Shown here one piece after another: positions 62,136-64,000 of a stretch of 64,000 nucleotides of DNA (position 1 is its first letter; every line of letters starts with the position of its first letter). This stretch comes from Blastobasis lacticolella (lineage: Eukaryota > Arthropoda > Insecta > Lepidoptera > Blastobasidae). The notes beneath the pieces are model-generated. The model saw only the letters and a program-made list of their open reading frames with translations. It was not told the DNA's origin and ran no database searches. Location of the stretch: contig LR990067.1 of assembly GCA_905147135.1 (NCBI GenBank), forward strand, positions 7,998,001 to 8,062,000, given 5' to 3'. Position numbers and translations under genes: made by a program.

Positions 62136-63169
62136 GCGGACGACCATGACCAACTTCCACCTCGGACGACGTGCGCGGGAAGGAAACACGCGGAAACTGT
62201 ACCAATGTTTTGTGTACTTTCAAATTTTAAACAGCGATCTGTTTACAGAAATGTCCTTTTTTATATTAATAAAAATAGATAATTATTTTTTAAATAGTAA
62301 AATAAACAAAATTGTAAAAATATATAAAAACGTAAGTTATAAAATACTGAAATGACGTTCAAATGACATACATTGTCAAACCACCATAGACAAGACATAT
62401 TTTAACGTTTCTTTCCACGCATATCGAACGTATGAGAATAGAATAATGTTTTTGAGTTATTATAATGTGTTTTACACGGGTGTTTTATTATTTTATAAGG
62501 AGCAGAAGTCGCACCACAAATTTTTTGAAAACCAATTATGTTCCGCGCTATTCAAATGCAGGGGTGGTACCGCCGAACTCATGTTGAACGTCGCCATCTT
62601 TAGTCAATAGCATAGAATGACGTCATCACAACGTCCAATTCAAATAGGCTCTACTCCACAGAATACAAAAGACTGCCAGCCTATGACGGTTTTTTCACAC
62701 AAAAAGTTCGTGCCAAGTCAGTGGCAAAAAACAATGAAATCTCATTAATTTTTTGTCAGCATCAAATAACGTTACACTCTGTGTACACGGGATGTACACT
62801 CTGAGTATAATATATTTTCTTTCGATATATTGTAAGAAGCGATATTATCGATATTGATATATTTTTATCGATACAGAATTATTATTAAGTCATCATCATC
62901 CTTGTGGTCAACCCCGCTTAATACTTGGCATAACTAGGTAATAATACAATAAAACGGTGCATTTCGTCTTTTTACATTGTACTCAAAAACAACATCAATA
63001 GAACATCAACATTCGTTATTAATAGAGTTGAAAAGATTTTAATTACTTAGCTTAGTAGTAACTTTAAAAGCTTAGTAATTCAAATACCTATATCCCAAGA
63101 AAAAAAAGTAATGAATAGTGTATGCTTTAAAGACCGTTTAAGAATAGTTTTATTATTATTATTATACTA
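62136..63169. other. Upstream flank of E(Pc), no gene recognised
   Basis: AT-rich sequence apart from the motif cluster at 62590-62640. No divergent coding frame was found. TCGATAT-type short repeats occur at 62825-62875. Confidence 0.4.
62590..62640. promoter_or_regulatory. YY1-like, CRE and CCAAT motif cluster upstream of E(Pc)
   Basis: GCCATCTT (62593-62600), a perfect palindromic CRE TGACGTCA (62618-62625) and CCAAT (62635-62639) lie within 50 bases, about 700 bases upstream of the E(Pc) start codon. They could belong to a distal promoter or a divergent transcript. Motif matches only; function is inferred. Confidence 0.3.
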
Positions 63170-63520
63170 GCCGCCATCTCATTTGTCGGAAAGGGACGAT
63201 GCGGCCAAAGATGGAGCACGCCTGTCTAGGAACAGCATATTCACTGTAGCCTTGAAAGCGTCCAGATTATAGTGAACAGGGAACACACTCGCAGGCAACA
63301 TGTTCCATTCCTTAGCCGTGCGCATTATAACCATAGCGGCCCTTGTGGATTGCTGGAAGATCCACGACAAAAGGATGAAGGATGAGGCGTTCGAATGTAT
63401 CGCGTTTTCCGGTGCGGGTAAATTGACCACATATGGTTGGAATGCGAAACCAACCAGTTGATGAAGTGCTAACGCACACTCGCCGAAATGTATCCCGTAA
63501 ACACCGATAAGCAAGTAATC
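63170..63520 (-). pseudogene. LINE D1 C-terminal fragment
   Basis: The minus-strand frame runs FGECALALHQL ... EWNMLPASVFPVHYNLDAFK, then ATVNMLFLDRR, the C-terminus of a lepidopteran CR1/jockey-like LINE. The frame opens without ATG and no catalytic domain remains. Confidence 0.75.
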
Positions 63521-64000
63521 AGCCGTCGATGTTCGAAACTTTGAAGATATGACTGAACTAACGCTGCGTCACCAATGCGCTTGTTGGCACATTTTTCTAT
63601 GGAGTCTAGACTAGGGCTGCCCTCCGATATTCAGCAGATCCATTACAAAGATGACAGTCACAATCATAATATAACATTTGACAAATCTAAAAGAATAAAC
63701 ATCAGGTCAACTTAATTTAAAAAAAATTAAAGCTCAACTATGTATTATTATTCCACTGCTGGGCAAAGATCTCCCCCAATTTTTCCAGGCCTTGTGATCA
63801 AAAGGTATTTTTTGTTTACATTGGGAAACAGCAACGAACACATAAGTATCGCACGCATGATCCAAATTATTTTTTATGTATTTTGGGATCAAATAGGAAA
63901 TTATGAATTATCAATGTTTTCACAGTACTACACAGTTTCACACATTCTATACACCTCTACACACATTCTACGAGCGATAATCAGCGACTTACAATATGCT
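63521..64000. other. No gene; RTE tail scrap at 63745-63800
   Basis: TTATTCCACTGCTGGGCAAA and GATCTCCCCCAATTTTTCCA resemble an antisense RTE 3' end. The rest is unique. Confidence 0.4.

Noticed and set aside
1..64000. Endogenous virus or LTR retrotransposon
   Set aside because: No paired long terminal repeats, gag/pol/env-like frames or integrase motifs were seen; retroelement coding pieces are all non-LTR C-termini.

Overview
The window looks like a stretch of lepidopteran (moth or butterfly) nuclear genome. It is AT-rich and intron/intergenic in character, with no bacterial gene organisation. It is packed with short, decayed repeats of types common in Lepidoptera: tRNA-headed SINEs, 5'-truncated RTE and CR1/jockey-like LINE tails, Helitron-like elements ending in CTAG after a CGCGA/TCGCG hairpin, and several foldback MITEs. 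Almost every open reading frame longer than 60 codons is a shadow, or the degraded C-terminus of a retrotransposon. The species cannot be named from this sequence.

One cellular gene is recognisable: the first coding exon of Enhancer of Polycomb, E(Pc), on the minus strand at 61755-61907. It starts MSKLSFRARALDASKP, ends in ...MEKEEES, and is followed by a consensus GTAAGT donor. The other exons would lie leftward on the minus strand. None was found by eye, so most or all of positions 1-61748 may be a very long first intron, unless the gene is broken up or another gene lies here. To the right of the exon are its 5' leader (with a four-codon upstream ORF), a GCCAT dyad, a CRE/CCAAT cluster and a LINE fragment.

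Layout: 1-2.3 kb, LINE remnants, TG microsatellites and a Helitron-like copy. 2.3-9.7 kb, a GC-rich island, tandem foldback units, a perfect 45-bp palindrome, and a hAT-like MITE carrying a second foldback element. 9.7-18.6 kb, LINE fragments, SINE insertions, an RTE fragment with clear target duplications, and a LINE with a restriction-like endonuclease motif split by a later insertion. 18.6-32 kb, SINEs (one with a template-switch-like hairpin), a 277-bp-period direct duplication and nested Helitron/SINE copies. 32-43 kb, a 66-bp-arm foldback element, a promoter-like segment with two CREs and a TATA box, and the first of two nearly identical 130-bp elements. 43-54 kb, a second hairpin-bearing SINE, a SINE-derived array split by an RTE insertion, a second hAT-like MITE and a MITE inside a SINE. 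54-61 kb, long unique intron-like stretches with scattered SINEs and a foldback MITE.

There is no operon-like system. The main interest is (i) the E(Pc) anchor and its likely huge first intron, (ii) nested insertions whose target sites can be read and dated relative to one another, (iii) perfect hairpins inside otherwise diverged repeats, and (iv) a few non-repeat segments that look regulatory. Repeat boundaries given as 'about' are accurate to roughly 10-20 bases. Copies were recognised by comparison within the window, not by a database search.
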